NCBI RefSeq assembly: GCF_900102035.1
Contig: NZ_LT629689.1
Coordinates: forward strand, 186,001 to 250,000
Origin: Pseudomonas extremaustralis
GTDB taxonomy: Bacteria; Pseudomonadota; Gammaproteobacteria; Pseudomonadales; Pseudomonadaceae
Direction of reading: 5' to 3'
Length of the DNA: 64,000 nucleotides
Below, in pieces: positions 8,210-17,194 of this stretch (within the stretch, counting starts at the first letter, position 1; every line of letters begins with the position of its first letter). Position numbers and translations under genes: made by a program. Below the pieces are notes generated by a model, which was not told the origin of the DNA, did not search any database, and saw only the letters and a list, made by a program, of their open reading frames with translations.

Positions 8210-8815
8210 ATGTCCAGACCCCAATGTTCCCGTTGCCTGAGGCCGACCGCCCATTGCCTGTGCCCGCTGATCCCCAGCCTCGACAGCCGTACCCGCGTGT
8301 TGCTGTTGCAGCACCCGAGCGAAGTCAACCATGCGCTCAATACCGCGCGTTTGGCGGCGCTGGGCTTGAACAAGGCGCAGTTGGTGGTGGGGGAGGTCTT
8401 CGAAGATCTGCCGACTTTATTGAACCCACCCGGCTACCAGGCGCGGCTGCTGTTTCCCGCTGACGACGCCCAGCCGCTGCAAGCCTATGCCCCCGGCGAT
8501 CAGCCGCTGTTGCTGGTGGTGCCCGATGGCACTTGGCGCAAGGCCCGCAAACTGCTGCACCTCAATCCGTTGCTGGCGGCGTTGCCACGGGTAACGCTGG
8601 CCGAGGGCGCCGTGTCGCGCTATCGGCTGCGCAAGGCGCCGGGGCCGGGCGCCTTGTCAACGGTGGAAGCGATCGTGCAGGCGTTGCAGGTGTTGGAAGC
8701 GCCCACATCGTTCGAGCCCTTGCTCAAACCTTTTGAGGCACTGATCGAGGGGCAGATTGCGGCGATGGGCGACGAGGTGTTTCAGCGAAACCATGGCGAC
8801 GGGCGGCTGGGCTAG
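8210..8815 (+). CDS. tapT: tRNA-uridine aminocarboxypropyltransferase (DTW domain)
   Basis: A 201-residue DTW-domain protein related to E. coli TapT (YfiP). That enzyme transfers the aminocarboxypropyl group of S-adenosylmethionine to uridine 47 of tRNA, forming acp3U. It has the N-terminal cysteine cluster CSRCLRPTAHCLC (zinc-type), the RVLLLQHPSE segment and the signature PDGTWRKARKLL, where DGTW replaces DTW as in many members. The C-terminal SRYRLRKAP segment is also conserved. It starts seven bases after gbuR but is probably transcribed with or independently of it as a housekeeping gene. No odd features. Confidence 0.85.
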   Translation: MSRPQCSRCLRPTAHCLCPLIPSLDSRTRVLLLQHPSEVNHALNTARLAALGLNKAQLVVGEVFEDLPTLLNPPGYQARLLFPADDAQPLQAYAPGDQPLLLVVPDGTWRKARKLLHLNPLLAALPRVTLAEGAVSRYRLRKAPGPGALSTVEAIVQALQVLEAPTSFEPLLKPFEALIEGQIAAMGDEVFQRNHGDGRLG

Positions 8816-8968
8816 TCGGGTATCGAGGCTTGCTCCCGATCGCGTCTCTACAGTCTCCACATCATTCGCTTATTCCCATAAGCCATAAGCACCGCACTTT
8901 GCGTGATATGGCGCGCCAGGCTTTCCCGGTATGATGTTCGCCCCCGCAGTCTGGATTGCGAATACGCC

Positions 8969-9871
8969 ATGACCTTGCAGTACCCTACAATCGCCGATTG
9001 CGTCGGCAATACGCCCCTGGTCCGCTTGCAACGCATGGCGGGTGAAACCAGCAATATCCTGTTGCTCAAGCTCGAAGGGAACAACCCGGCCGGGTCCGTG
9101 AAAGACCGTCCGGCGCTGTCGATGATCACTCGCGCCGAGTTGCGTGGGCAGATCAAGCCAGGCGACACCCTGATCGAAGCCACTTCGGGCAACACCGGGA
9201 TCGCCCTGGCCATGGCCGCCGCGATCAAGGGCTACAAGATGATCCTGATCATGCCGGACAACGGCAGCGCCGAGCGCAAGGCGGCAATGACCGCCTACGG
9301 TGCCGAGCTGATCCTGGTGACCCAGGAAGAAGGCATGGAAGGCGCGCGTGACCTCGCCGAACGCATGGCCGCCGAAGGCCGTGGCCTGGTGCTGGACCAG
9401 TTTGCCAACGGTGACAACCCCGAGGCGCACTACACCACCACCGGCCCGGAGATCTGGCGCCAGACCCAGGGCACCATCACCCATTTCGTCAGCTCCATGG
9501 GCACCACCGGCACCATCATGGGCAATTCGCGCTACCTCAAGGAGCAGAATCCCGAGATCCAGATCATCGGCCTGCAGCCGATGGAAGGCTCGGCCATTCC
9601 CGGCATCCGCCGCTGGCCCGAAGAGTACCTGCCGAAGATCTACAACGCGACGCGCGTGGACCGCATCATCGACATGGCCCAGCGTGAAGCCGAGGACACC
9701 ACCCGTCGCCTGGCCCGCGAAGAAGGCATCTTCTGCGGCGTGTCCTCCGGTGGCGCCGTGGCTGGCATGTTGCGCTTGTCCAAGGAAGTGGAAAACGCGG
9801 TGATCGTCGCGATCATTTGTGACCGAGGCGACCGCTACTTGTCGACCGGCATCTTCGACGCGCCCAACTGA
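8969..9871 (+). CDS. cysM: Cysteine synthase B (O-acetylserine/thiosulfate sulfhydrylase)
   Basis: A 300-residue PLP enzyme of fold type II that makes cysteine (or S-sulfocysteine from thiosulfate) from O-acetylserine. The PLP lysine is Lys45 in [10 protein letters not shown]. The substrate loop EATSGNTG and the phosphate-binding [11 protein letters not shown] are intact, and the C-terminal SSGGAVAG serine contacts PLP. Length (300) fits CysM rather than the longer CysK. The start at 8969 is chosen over 8903 by alignment with the family N-terminus ([20 protein letters not shown]). It opens the conserved Pseudomonas block cysM-rlmD-relA-mazG; its TGA overlaps the rlmD ATG by one base. Confidence 0.93.
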   Translation: MTLQYPTIADCVGNTPLVRLQRMAGETSNILLLKLEGNNPAGSVKDRPALSMITRAELRGQIKPGDTLIEATSGNTGIALAMAAAIKGYKMILIMPDNGSAERKAAMTAYGAELILVTQEEGMEGARDLAERMAAEGRGLVLDQFANGDNPEAHYTTTGPEIWRQTQGTITHFVSSMGTTGTIMGNSRYLKEQNPEIQIIGLQPMEGSAIPGIRRWPEEYLPKIYNATRVDRIIDMAQREAEDTTRRLAREEGIFCGVSSGGAVAGMLRLSKEVENAVIVAIICDRGDRYLSTGIFDAPN

Positions 9872-11223
9872 TGGCCAAGCACGAGCGAGGCCTGCGCTTC
9901 CAACCGACGGGCGGCAGCCGGGCCCCACAGATTCCCGTGGGCAAGAAACAGCACCTGACCATCGAGCGCCTGGCCAACGATGGTCGGGGCATCGTGTTCT
10001 TCGAGGGGCGTACCTGGTTTGTGAATGGCGCGCTGGCCGGCGAAGACGTCGAAGCGCGGGTGTTGGGCACCCACGGCAAAGTGGTCGAGGCCCGCACCGA
10101 GCGTGTGCTCAAGGCCAGCGAACTGCGCCGTCCGGCGCCGTGTGCGCACGTTGGCCGCTGCGGCGGTTGCAGCGTGCAGCACTTGCCCCATGACGAACAA
10201 CTCGCCCTGAAACAGCGCATGCTCGCTGAGCAACTGTCCCGCGTGGCGGGTGTCGAACCGCAAGAGTGGGCTACAGCGTTGAGCGGGCCTGAATTCGGCT
10301 ACCGGCGTCGCGCCCGGGTGGCCGTGCGCTGGGACGCCAAGGCGAAAAAACTCGAAGTGGGTTTCCGTGCCGTGGCCAGCCAGGACATCGTCGCCATCGA
10401 TGATTGCCCGGTGCTGGTACAGGCCTTGCAGCCGATCATGCAGCGTTTGCCGAACATGCTGCGTCGCCTGAGCAAACCCCAGGCGTTGGGGCATGTGGAA
10501 CTGTTCAGCGGTTCGTCCATCGCCATATTGCTGCGCCATATGGCGCCGTTGTCCGATGCGGACCTGCACATATTGAAAGAATTTTGTACGTTCCATGATG
10601 CGCAACTGTGGCTGCAGGGGGAGGGCCAGCCGCAACCGGTGGAGCCTGGCCACGCCCTCGGCTTCCAGTTGGAGGCATGGGACCTGGAACTGGCTTACCG
10701 ACCGGGCGATTTTGTGCAGGTCAATGCCGGGGTCAACGCGGCAATGGTCAGCCAGGCCCTGGCATGGTTGGCGCCCCAACCCGATGAGCGGGTGCTGGAC
10801 CTGTTTTGCGGCCTGGGCAACTTTGCTTTGCCCCTGGCGCGGCAGGTGCGCGAAGTGGTGGCGGTGGAAGGCGTACAGGCCATGGTGGACCGGGCGGCAG
10901 CCAACGCCGTAAGCAACAATTTGCATAATGTGCAGTTTTTTCAGGCCGATTTGTCTCAGCCTCTGACTGACGCGGAGTGGGCCAAACAGGGCTTTTCTGC
11001 GGTACTCTTGGACCCACCTCGCGATGGGGCCCTGGAGGTTGTGCGCAAGCTCGCCACTCTGGGGGCCAAGCGCTTGGTGTACGTGTCCTGCAATCCGGCG
11101 ACGCTGGCGCGGGACACGGTAGAGTTGGTCAAGCAGGGCTACCGGCTAAAACGTGCCGGAATCCTCGACATGTTTCCGCAAACCGCGCATGTCGAGGCGA
11201 TGGCGTTATTTGAAGCGGGCTAG
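9871..11223 (+). CDS. rlmD: 23S rRNA (uracil(1939)-C5)-methyltransferase
   Basis: A 450-residue SAM-dependent RNA methyltransferase (former RumA) that methylates U1939 of 23S rRNA. It has an N-terminal TRAM domain ([19 protein letters not shown], ~residues 29-48). The 4Fe-4S ligands are Cys91, Cys97 and Cys100 in [10 protein letters not shown] plus a later Cys in IDDCPVL. The SAM motif is [16 protein letters not shown], with LLDPPRDGA further on and the catalytic Cys407 in VYVSCNP. All key residues are present. Its start overlaps the cysM stop (TGATG), so it is translationally coupled; relA follows after ~136 bases. Confidence 0.93.
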   Translation: MAKHERGLRFQPTGGSRAPQIPVGKKQHLTIERLANDGRGIVFFEGRTWFVNGALAGEDVEARVLGTHGKVVEARTERVLKASELRRPAPCAHVGRCGGCSVQHLPHDEQLALKQRMLAEQLSRVAGVEPQEWATALSGPEFGYRRRARVAVRWDAKAKKLEVGFRAVASQDIVAIDDCPVLVQALQPIMQRLPNMLRRLSKPQALGHVELFSGSSIAILLRHMAPLSDADLHILKEFCTFHDAQLWLQGEGQPQPVEPGHALGFQLEAWDLELAYRPGDFVQVNAGVNAAMVSQALAWLAPQPDERVLDLFCGLGNFALPLARQVREVVAVEGVQAMVDRAAANAVSNNLHNVQFFQADLSQPLTDAEWAKQGFSAVLLDPPRDGALEVVRKLATLGAKRLVYVSCNPATLARDTVELVKQGYRLKRAGILDMFPQTAHVEAMALFEAG

Positions 11224-11359
11224 GATGCCCGTTTAATCCGACTGGCCTGCATTCTCCAAGGCCGTGACCTGCCAGGGAGAGTGTGTAAGCTTTAGTGATA
11301 AAGCAGGTCGGCGATGATTTTTGGCGCATCGAAGGTGCGTCGTAGGGAAGGTAAGCAAG

Positions 11360-13603
11360 ATGGTACAGGTGAGAGCACACCAGCCGATCAACACCGACGG
11401 CAGTATCAATCTCGAGGCATGGCTGGATCATGCCATCAGTGTCGATCCGGCACTGGACCGTGAAGCCTTGAAGGCAGCCTGCGAGTTCGCTCGTGAGTCT
11501 GAACAGCAAGACAATGCGGCCAAGAACCTGTGGGCCGAAGGTACTTCGAGCTTTCGCACCGGCTTGGAAATCGCCGAGATTCTCGCCGATCTCAAGCTGG
11601 ACCAGGATTCGCTGATCGCCGCCGTGCTCTATCGCGGCGTGCGGGAAGGGCATATTCCGCTGGCCACCGTCGGCCAGCGTTTTGGTTCCGTGGTGGCCAA
11701 ACTGATCGATGGCGTGCTGCGCATGGCGGCCATCAGTGCCAGCCTCAGTCCGCGCCAGTCCATGGTGCTGGGCACCCAGGGCCAGGTCGAGAACCTGCGC
11801 AAGATGCTGGTGGCAATGGTCGACGACGTGCGCGTCGCCCTGATCAAGCTGGCCGAACGCACCTGCGCGATCCGTGCGGTGAAGACCGCCGACGATGAGA
11901 AGCGCAACCGCGTGGCCCGCGAAGTCTTCGATATCTACGCGCCGCTCGCCCATCGCCTGGGTATCGGCCATATCAAGTGGGAACTGGAAGACTTGTCCTT
12001 CCGGTACCTCGAGCCCGACCAATACAAACAGATCGCCACGTTGCTGCATGAGCGACGGCTCGACCGTGAGCGTTTCATCACCGACGTGATGGGCCAATTG
12101 CGGGCTGAGTTGCAGGCCACCGGCGTCGACGCCGACATCAGCGGCCGTGCCAAGCACATCTATTCCATCTGGCGCAAAATGCAGCGCAAGGGCCTGGCCT
12201 TCAGCCAGATCTACGACGTGCGCGCGGTGCGCGTGCTGGTCCCGGAAATACGCGACTGCTACACCGCGCTGGGCATCGTCCACACCCTGTGGCGGCACAT
12301 CCCCAAGGAGTTCGACGACTACATCGCCAACCCCAAGGAAAACGGCTATCGCTCGCTGCACACTGCGGTGATCGGCCCCGAGGGCAAGGTGCTGGAAGTG
12401 CAGATCCGCACCCACGCCATGCACGAAGAGGCGGAACTGGGGGTGTGTGCGCACTGGCGCTACAAGGGCACCGACGTCAAGGCCGGGTCCAACCAGTACG
12501 AAGAGAAAATCTCCTGGCTGCGCCAAGTGCTGGAATGGCACGAAGAACTCGGCGATATCGGCGGCCTGGCGGAACAGTTGCGCGTCGACATCGAGCCGGA
12601 CCGGGTCTACATCTTCACCCCCGACGGTCACGCCATCGACCTGCCGAAGGGCGCCACGCCGCTGGACTTTGCCTACCGCGTGCACACCGAAATCGGCCAC
12701 AACTGCCGGGGCGCCAAGATCAACGGGCGCATCGTGCCGCTCAACTACAGCCTGCAAACCGGTGAACAGGTCGAAATCATCACCAGCAAGCACGGCACCC
12801 CAAGCCGCGACTGGCTGAACCCGAACCTGGGTTACATCACCACGTCGCGGGCGCGGGCAAAGATCGTCCATTGGTTCAAACTGCAGGCGCGCGACCAGAA
12901 CGTGGCTGCCGGCAAAACCCTGCTCGAACGCGAACTGGCGCGCCTGGGCTTGCCCCAGGTGGATTTCGACAAGCTGGCCGAAAAGGCCAACATGAAGATC
13001 GCCGAAGACATGTACGCCGCCCTCGGGGCCGGCGACCTGCGTCTGGCGCAACTGGTCAACCTGGCCCAGCAACTGGTCGAGCCGGAACGCGGCAACGAAC
13101 AGCTGGAACTGATCCCGCGCAAGGCCACCAGCTACAAGCCCGGCAAGCGCGGCGATATCCAGATCCAGGGCGTGGGCAACCTGATGACGCAAATGGCCGG
13201 CTGTTGCCAGCCCTTGCCGGGCGACGCGATCGTCGGCTACATCACCCAGGGCCGCGGTGTGAGCATTCACCGTCAGGACTGCGCCTCGGTGCTGCAGTTG
13301 GGTGGCCGCGAGCCGGAGCGGATCATCCAGGTCAGCTGGGGCCCGGTGCCGGTGCTCACCTACCCGGTGGACATCATCATCCGTGCCTACGACCGCTCCG
13401 GCCTGCTGCGCGACGTGTCGCAAGTGTTGCTCAATGAGCGCATTAACGTGCTGGCAGTCAACACCCGCTCGAACAAGGAGGACAACACCGCGTTGATGTC
13501 CCTGACCATCGAGATCCCGGGCCTGGACGCACTGGGGCGGCTGCTGGGGCGGATTTCCCAGTTGCCGAACATCATTGAAACTCGACGCAACCGTACCCCA
13601 TGA
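11360..13603 (+). CDS. relA: GTP pyrophosphokinase RelA
   Basis: A 747-residue ribosome-associated (p)ppGpp synthetase of the stringent response. Order: N-terminal pseudo-hydrolase domain without the His-Asp metal pair, so hydrolase-inactive as usual for RelA; a synthetase domain with the RelA-type acidic EFDD (residues 317-320), NGYRSLHT and EVQIRTHAMHEEAE; a TGS domain (RVYIFTPDGHAIDLPKGATP); a zinc-finger/conserved-cysteine part (AGCCQPLPGDAIVGY … HRQDC); and a C-terminal ACT domain. The start at 11360 (MVQVRAHQ) matches RelA proteins; 11321 adds an unrelated segment. It overlaps mazG by ATGA, a conserved pairing. Confidence 0.95.
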   Translation: MVQVRAHQPINTDGSINLEAWLDHAISVDPALDREALKAACEFARESEQQDNAAKNLWAEGTSSFRTGLEIAEILADLKLDQDSLIAAVLYRGVREGHIPLATVGQRFGSVVAKLIDGVLRMAAISASLSPRQSMVLGTQGQVENLRKMLVAMVDDVRVALIKLAERTCAIRAVKTADDEKRNRVAREVFDIYAPLAHRLGIGHIKWELEDLSFRYLEPDQYKQIATLLHERRLDRERFITDVMGQLRAELQATGVDADISGRAKHIYSIWRKMQRKGLAFSQIYDVRAVRVLVPEIRDCYTALGIVHTLWRHIPKEFDDYIANPKENGYRSLHTAVIGPEGKVLEVQIRTHAMHEEAELGVCAHWRYKGTDVKAGSNQYEEKISWLRQVLEWHEELGDIGGLAEQLRVDIEPDRVYIFTPDGHAIDLPKGATPLDFAYRVHTEIGHNCRGAKINGRIVPLNYSLQTGEQVEIITSKHGTPSRDWLNPNLGYITTSRARAKIVHWFKLQARDQNVAAGKTLLERELARLGLPQVDFDKLAEKANMKIAEDMYAALGAGDLRLAQLVNLAQQLVEPERGNEQLELIPRKATSYKPGKRGDIQIQGVGNLMTQMAGCCQPLPGDAIVGYITQGRGVSIHRQDCASVLQLGGREPERIIQVSWGPVPVLTYPVDIIIRAYDRSGLLRDVSQVLLNERINVLAVNTRSNKEDNTALMSLTIEIPGLDALGRLLGRISQLPNIIETRRNRTP

Positions 13604-14442
13604 CGCCGATGTATTCGCTCGACGATCTGCTGCACCTGATGAATCGCCTGCGGGACCCGAAATACGGGTGCCCGTGGGACATCAAGCAAACCTACGCGAC
13701 CATCGTCTCGCACACCCTGGAGGAAGCCTACGAGGTTGCCGACGCCATCGAGCGCGGTGACTTCGATCATCTGCAAGGTGAGTTGGGCGACCTGCTGTTC
13801 CAGGTGGTGTATTACAGCCAGCTGGCACGGGAAGAAGGGCGTTTCGAGTTTGCCGGGGTGATCGACGGCATCACCCGCAAGCTGATCCGTCGCCATCCTC
13901 ATGTGTTCCCCACCGGCGACCTGTATGCACCCCTGGATATTCCTCAATTGAGCGAAGAGCAGGTCAAGGTGCGTTGGGAGCAGATCAAGGTCGAGGAGCG
14001 TGCGGAAAAGTCCGACGCGCCGCTGCAACTTTCCCTACTGGACGATGTGCCTACCGCCTTGCCGGCCTTGTCCCGTGCCGCCAAACTGCAAAAGCGTGCC
14101 AGCCAGGTCGGTTTCGACTGGCCGTCGGCATTGCCGGTGGTGGATAACGTTCGCGAAGAGTTGGATGAGGTGCTCGAAGCCATGGCCGATAACGACCCGG
14201 CGGCGATTGCCGATGAGGTCGGCGACCTGCTGTTTGCCGCGGTCAACCTGGCCCGCCACCTGAAGATCGACCCGGAAACCGCGCTACGTGGTGCCAATGC
14301 CAAGTTCGAGCGACGCTTTCGATTTATCGAACAGGCATTGCGCGATACGCGCCAATCCATGGAAGATTGCACCCTCGAAGAGTTGGACGCCCTGTGGGGC
14401 GAAGCCAAACGCCAGGAAAAGAATGTGTCCAGCTGCGGTTGA
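13600..14442 (+). CDS. mazG: Nucleoside triphosphate pyrophosphohydrolase MazG
   Basis: A 280-residue cytoplasmic enzyme with two MazG helical domains, hydrolysing NTPs/dNTPs to NMP and pyrophosphate and counteracting ppGpp build-up. The first domain carries the metal-binding acidic residues in HTLEEAYEVADAIE and GELGDLLFQVVYY. The second has REELDEVLEAMAD and ADEVGDLLFAAVNLARH. The preceding CPWDIKQTY is the usual N-terminal motif. The ATG is inside the relA stop (ATGA), giving coupled translation of the ppGpp synthetase and the enzyme that moderates its effect. It is slightly longer than E. coli MazG (263). Confidence 0.93.
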   Translation: MTPMYSLDDLLHLMNRLRDPKYGCPWDIKQTYATIVSHTLEEAYEVADAIERGDFDHLQGELGDLLFQVVYYSQLAREEGRFEFAGVIDGITRKLIRRHPHVFPTGDLYAPLDIPQLSEEQVKVRWEQIKVEERAEKSDAPLQLSLLDDVPTALPALSRAAKLQKRASQVGFDWPSALPVVDNVREELDEVLEAMADNDPAAIADEVGDLLFAAVNLARHLKIDPETALRGANAKFERRFRFIEQALRDTRQSMEDCTLEELDALWGEAKRQEKNVSSCG

Positions 14443-14467
14443 GCAGTTGCCTAAGTGAGTAAGCACC

Positions 14468-15013
14468 ATGAGCCTTTCCCTTCGCGACCAGTTGCTCAAA
14501 GCAGGTCTGGTCAACCAAAAGCAGGCCAAGCAGGTCGGCAAAGAGAAACAGAAACACCAGCGTCTGGTCCACAAAGGCCAGGCCGAGGCGGATGACACCC
14601 AGGCACGCCTGGCCCAGGAAGCGCAAGCCGAGAAGGTCAAGCGCGACCAGGAGCTGAACCGCCAGCAACAGGAAAAAGCCGAGGCCAAGGCCCGTGCGGC
14701 CCAGGTCAAACAACTGATCGAAACCTCGCGCCTGCCCAAGCTCACGACCGAGGATTACTACAACTTCGTGGATGACAAGAAGGTCAAGCGCCTGTCGGTC
14801 AACACGTTGATGCGTAACAAGCTGAGCAACGGCTCCCTGGCCATCGTGCACCACGGTGGCGGCTACGAGGTGATCCCGCGCGAGGCAGCGCTGAAGATCC
14901 AGGAGCGCGCCCCGGAGCGTATCGTGCAGCTCAACATCCTCACCGAAAGCCAAGTGCCGGATGAGGATGATCCATACGCCGCCTACCAGATCCCGGATGA
15001 TCTGATGTGGTAA
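14468..15013 (+). CDS. DUF2058 domain-containing protein
   Basis: A 181-residue soluble protein of the DUF2058 (YaiL-like) family. The N-terminal third is a long charged helix, probably coiled coil, rich in Lys, Gln, Glu and Ala. The C-terminal part (TTEDYYNFVDDKKVKRLSVN … HHGGGYEVIP) is the conserved core. It lies 25 bases after mazG and is likely read from the same transcript; this neighbour is kept in P. aeruginosa (PA0937). Association with nucleoid or ribosome has been suggested for relatives, but I cannot support a function from the sequence. Confidence 0.85.
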   Translation: MSLSLRDQLLKAGLVNQKQAKQVGKEKQKHQRLVHKGQAEADDTQARLAQEAQAEKVKRDQELNRQQQEKAEAKARAAQVKQLIETSRLPKLTTEDYYNFVDDKKVKRLSVNTLMRNKLSNGSLAIVHHGGGYEVIPREAALKIQERAPERIVQLNILTESQVPDEDDPYAAYQIPDDLMW

Positions 15014-15091
15014 AGCCCTAGACGCGGGGGGCTGGCGGCCTTCTTGCGTGTTGTTGCAATGAGGGAATGGCTTGTTGCGAGGGGGGCTTGT

Positions 15092-15244
15092 TGTGGCGAG
15101 GGGCGTGTCCCCCGTTGGGGCGCGAAGCGCCCCCCAACCCCGCTCAATACCGTGTGGCCAGCGAGCTTGTTCGCGCTGGACTGCGCAGCAGCCCCACTCT
15201 GAGGGCCGCTTCGCGCCCCAGCGGGAGCAAGCTCCCTCGCCACA
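15092..15244. repeat. Long REP/BIME-type inverted repeat
   Basis: The 333 bases between DUF2058 (end 15013) and the next gene hold no credible protein. They contain a large palindrome: arms TGTGGCGAGGG (15092-15102) and CCCTCGCCACA (15234-15244) enclose further internal inverted copies of GGGGCGCGAAGCGnCCC. These arms match the common P. fluorescens intergenic REP. It sits at the 3' ends of convergent genes, where REPs are usually found, and may stabilise or end transcripts. Confidence 0.7.
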
Positions 15245-15346
15245 GGTACGGTGTTCGTCCTTGACTGCACAGCATTGCGTTCAAAAGGCGCGGTTTGCAT
15301 GTGTGGGCGGCCTTGCGATAAACGCTACCTACCCAATTCCAGCCTG

Positions 15347-15535
15347 TCAGGAGCCTTCTGCCTGGCTTCTCATCTCAAGGGCTTCAAGCTCGTTCTTATA
15401 GTTATGAGCGTCGCTCTCGTTGTGAAACATGCCGACCAGCATGTCTTGTTGATGTACATCCCAGATATGAATCCCATGGCCCAATGCTTCGTGGGACATA
15501 TGTTCGTCGTCGCGTTCAGTCACTTTTACAGTCAT
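15347..15535 (-). CDS. Small conserved Pseudomonas protein (62 aa)
   Basis: A 62-residue acidic, histidine-rich soluble protein (MTVKVTERDDEHMSHEALGH…; then HIWDVHQQDMLVGMFHNES). GGGAG lies seven bases before the ATG, a good ribosome site. I do not recognise a named domain. The pattern GIHIWDVHQQDMLVGMF looks like a small beta-sheet, and the last third (SDAHNYKNELEAL) a helix. An AT-rich stretch upstream (15560-15640) could hold its promoter. I believe equivalents exist in other fluorescent pseudomonads, from memory. Function unknown. Confidence 0.6.
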   Translation of the reverse strand: MTVKVTERDDEHMSHEALGHGIHIWDVHQQDMLVGMFHNESDAHNYKNELEALEMRSQAEGS

Positions 15536-15776
15536 CTGCCTGCTCCCGTCTCTGGTTGATCTGCGACAAGTCGTCGCAGGCTTTTGTTATATGTTTTGTT
15601 AGTTTGCTAAGTAAACCGATTTTCTGCGCAACAGTTTGTTGCGAAAACTGCAACAGTCGCCCGGCCCGCTGAAACCGTGGCGTTGCGTTGCGCGATGCCG
15701 GTTTTTATGACAAAAGCTTCATCTTCGCGTCAGCCCAGCGTGTTGATCCAAGTGTTGCCTTGCCTGAAAAGCGGAC

Positions 15777-15806
15777 GAAAAAAAGCCCCGCATTCGCGAG
15801 GCTTTT
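15777..15806 (-). terminator. Terminator of the purM-purN-DUF3108 unit
   Basis: On the minus strand the stem AGCCTCGC-gaat-GCGGGGCT is followed by seven or more T. It lies ~16 bases after the DUF3108 stop. The hairpin also has T on the other side and could work in both directions. Confidence 0.75.
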
Positions 15807-15821
15807 TGGCTTATTTGCCGA

Positions 15822-16535
15822 TCAGCTGCCTTTGACAGACTTCCCGTCAACGGTACCGTCTTTGAGCATGATGTTGTATTCCTTGCCGTCGGTTTCCACC
15901 TGACGCAGGGCAACCAGGATGCCGCCCCAGCCCTTGGCAAACCACATCTGGGTGATGCGCTTGCTTTGAGTCGGATCACGTACGCGCTCGACCTTGATCG
16001 CGTCGATGGAGCCGGCCTTGGTCTGGACCTTTTCCGGTCCGATCACGCGGAAGTCGTAGGTGTCGACATCGGTGCCTTCGACCACGTTGTAGCTCATGCT
16101 CTTCTTGCCGGCCGCGACATCGCGCTGCAGGGCCAACTGGTAGGTCGACTTGTCGAGCATGCCGCTTTGCAGGGCAACGTTGACCGGGTCCTTGTTTTCA
16201 AACCCGGTGACTTTTTTGGTCGCCTGGTCGAAGTCCAGGTTGATCTTTTTGGCCCTGCCCAGGCCACCGCGTTCGAAGGTGTAGCTCTTCGGTTGCAGGG
16301 TGTCCTTTTCGAACAGGATCACACTGGTTTCGGTCAGGCTGGCGATCATCATCGAGGCCTTGAAATTCAAGGTCCAGGAGCCGTCGCCATTCTTGGCCAG
16401 GCTGCGTTCAGCTGAACCGCTCATGGGCAACTGTTTCCAGTCGGCGGTGTAGCTCGCGGAGAAAGGGTGTAGGTCTGCCGCTTGCACGGCAGGCAAGGCG
16501 AATAGCGCAACAGCGAAGAGCAAGGCGCGACGCAT
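15822..16535 (-). CDS. DUF3108 domain-containing exported protein
   Basis: A 237-residue protein with a Sec signal peptide (RRALLFAVALFALPAVQAAD, cleavage after VQA) and a beta-strand-rich body of the DUF3108 family (FSASYTADWKQLPMSGSAER …). Periplasmic location is expected. DUF3108 proteins are often lipid- or envelope-associated, but no reaction is known to me. It lies eight bases downstream of purN and before a terminator, the same order as PA0943-PA0944-PA0945 in P. aeruginosa, so it is co-transcribed with purine genes without an obvious functional link. Confidence 0.85.
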   Translation of the reverse strand: MRRALLFAVALFALPAVQAADLHPFSASYTADWKQLPMSGSAERSLAKNGDGSWTLNFKASMMIASLTETSVILFEKDTLQPKSYTFERGGLGRAKKINLDFDQATKKVTGFENKDPVNVALQSGMLDKSTYQLALQRDVAAGKKSMSYNVVEGTDVDTYDFRVIGPEKVQTKAGSIDAIKVERVRDPTQSKRITQMWFAKGWGGILVALRQVETDGKEYNIMLKDGTVDGKSVKGS

Positions 16536-16543
16536 AAAATCTC

Positions 16544-17194
16544 CTAGGTTCGAATCAAATGGCCGCTGGCCGCAAGTAACTGACCGTCCAATAATGCTCC
16601 CTGATCACCAAGAATCAACCGCCCCTCGGCAAACCAGCGAACAGCCAGCGGATAAATCCTGTGTTCCTGGGTGTGAACCCGTTGCGCAAGTGTCTGCGCC
16701 GAGTCGTCAGACTCTACCGGAACTACTGCCTGTACGACCAGAGGCCCGCCATCGAGTTCCTCTGTGACGAAGTGCACGCTGCAGCCATGCTCGCGGTCAC
16801 CGGCGTCGAGCGCGCGCTGGTGGGTGTGCATGCCTTTGTACTTGGGCAACAGGGAAGGGTGGATATTCAGCAGGCGCCCTTCGTAGTGCCGCACGAAGTC
16901 TGCGCTGAGGATGCGCATGAAACCGGCCAGTACCACGAGTTGGGGATTGAACGCGTCGATCAGTTCGACCAAGGCACTATCGAACGCCTCGCGGCCCTCG
17001 AATGCCTTGTGATCCAGTGAGCGGGTTTCGATGCCCGCATCCCTGGCGCGTTGCAGGCCGTAGGCGTCGCTGCGGTTGGAGATCACCGCAGCGATGCGCA
17101 CCGGGCTGTCGCCGGTGCGCGTGCTGTCGATCAGGGCCTGCAAGTTACTGCCGGTGCCGGAGAGTAGCACCACGACATCACAGGTCTGGGACAT
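16544..17194 (-). CDS. purN: Phosphoribosylglycinamide formyltransferase
   Basis: A 216-residue enzyme that transfers a formyl group from 10-formyl-tetrahydrofolate to GAR, the third step of purine synthesis. It carries the N-terminal VVLLSGTGSNLQALID loop, the catalytic Asn-His-Asp set (NIHPSLLPKYKG with Asn/His; the Asp in the later TEELDGGPLVVQA) and the folate loop VLAGFMRIL. The ATG at 17194 shares one base with the purM TGA (TGATG); a TTG one codon upstream is less likely. Cytoplasmic. The pairing purM-purN is conserved in gamma-proteobacteria. Confidence 0.93.
   Translation of the reverse strand: MSQTCDVVVLLSGTGSNLQALIDSTRTGDSPVRIAAVISNRSDAYGLQRARDAGIETRSLDHKAFEGREAFDSALVELIDAFNPQLVVLAGFMRILSADFVRHYEGRLLNIHPSLLPKYKGMHTHQRALDAGDREHGCSVHFVTEELDGGPLVVQAVVPVESDDSAQTLAQRVHTQEHRIYPLAVRWFAEGRLILGDQGALLDGQLLAASGHLIRT

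Noticed and set aside
8870..9928. A 352-codon open frame on the minus strand opposite cysM
   Set aside because: cysM carries all catalytic motifs on the plus strand. The antisense product is Gly/His/Asp-rich without a family.
11129..13423. A 764-codon open frame on the minus strand
   Set aside because: It is exactly antisense to relA, has low-complexity His/Gln/Asp/Val-rich composition and no domain or ribosome site. It is a GC-driven shadow.
15050..15260. Possible CRISPR or tandem repeat array
   Set aside because: The repeats are inverted REP palindromes, without regular spacers or equal direct repeats.
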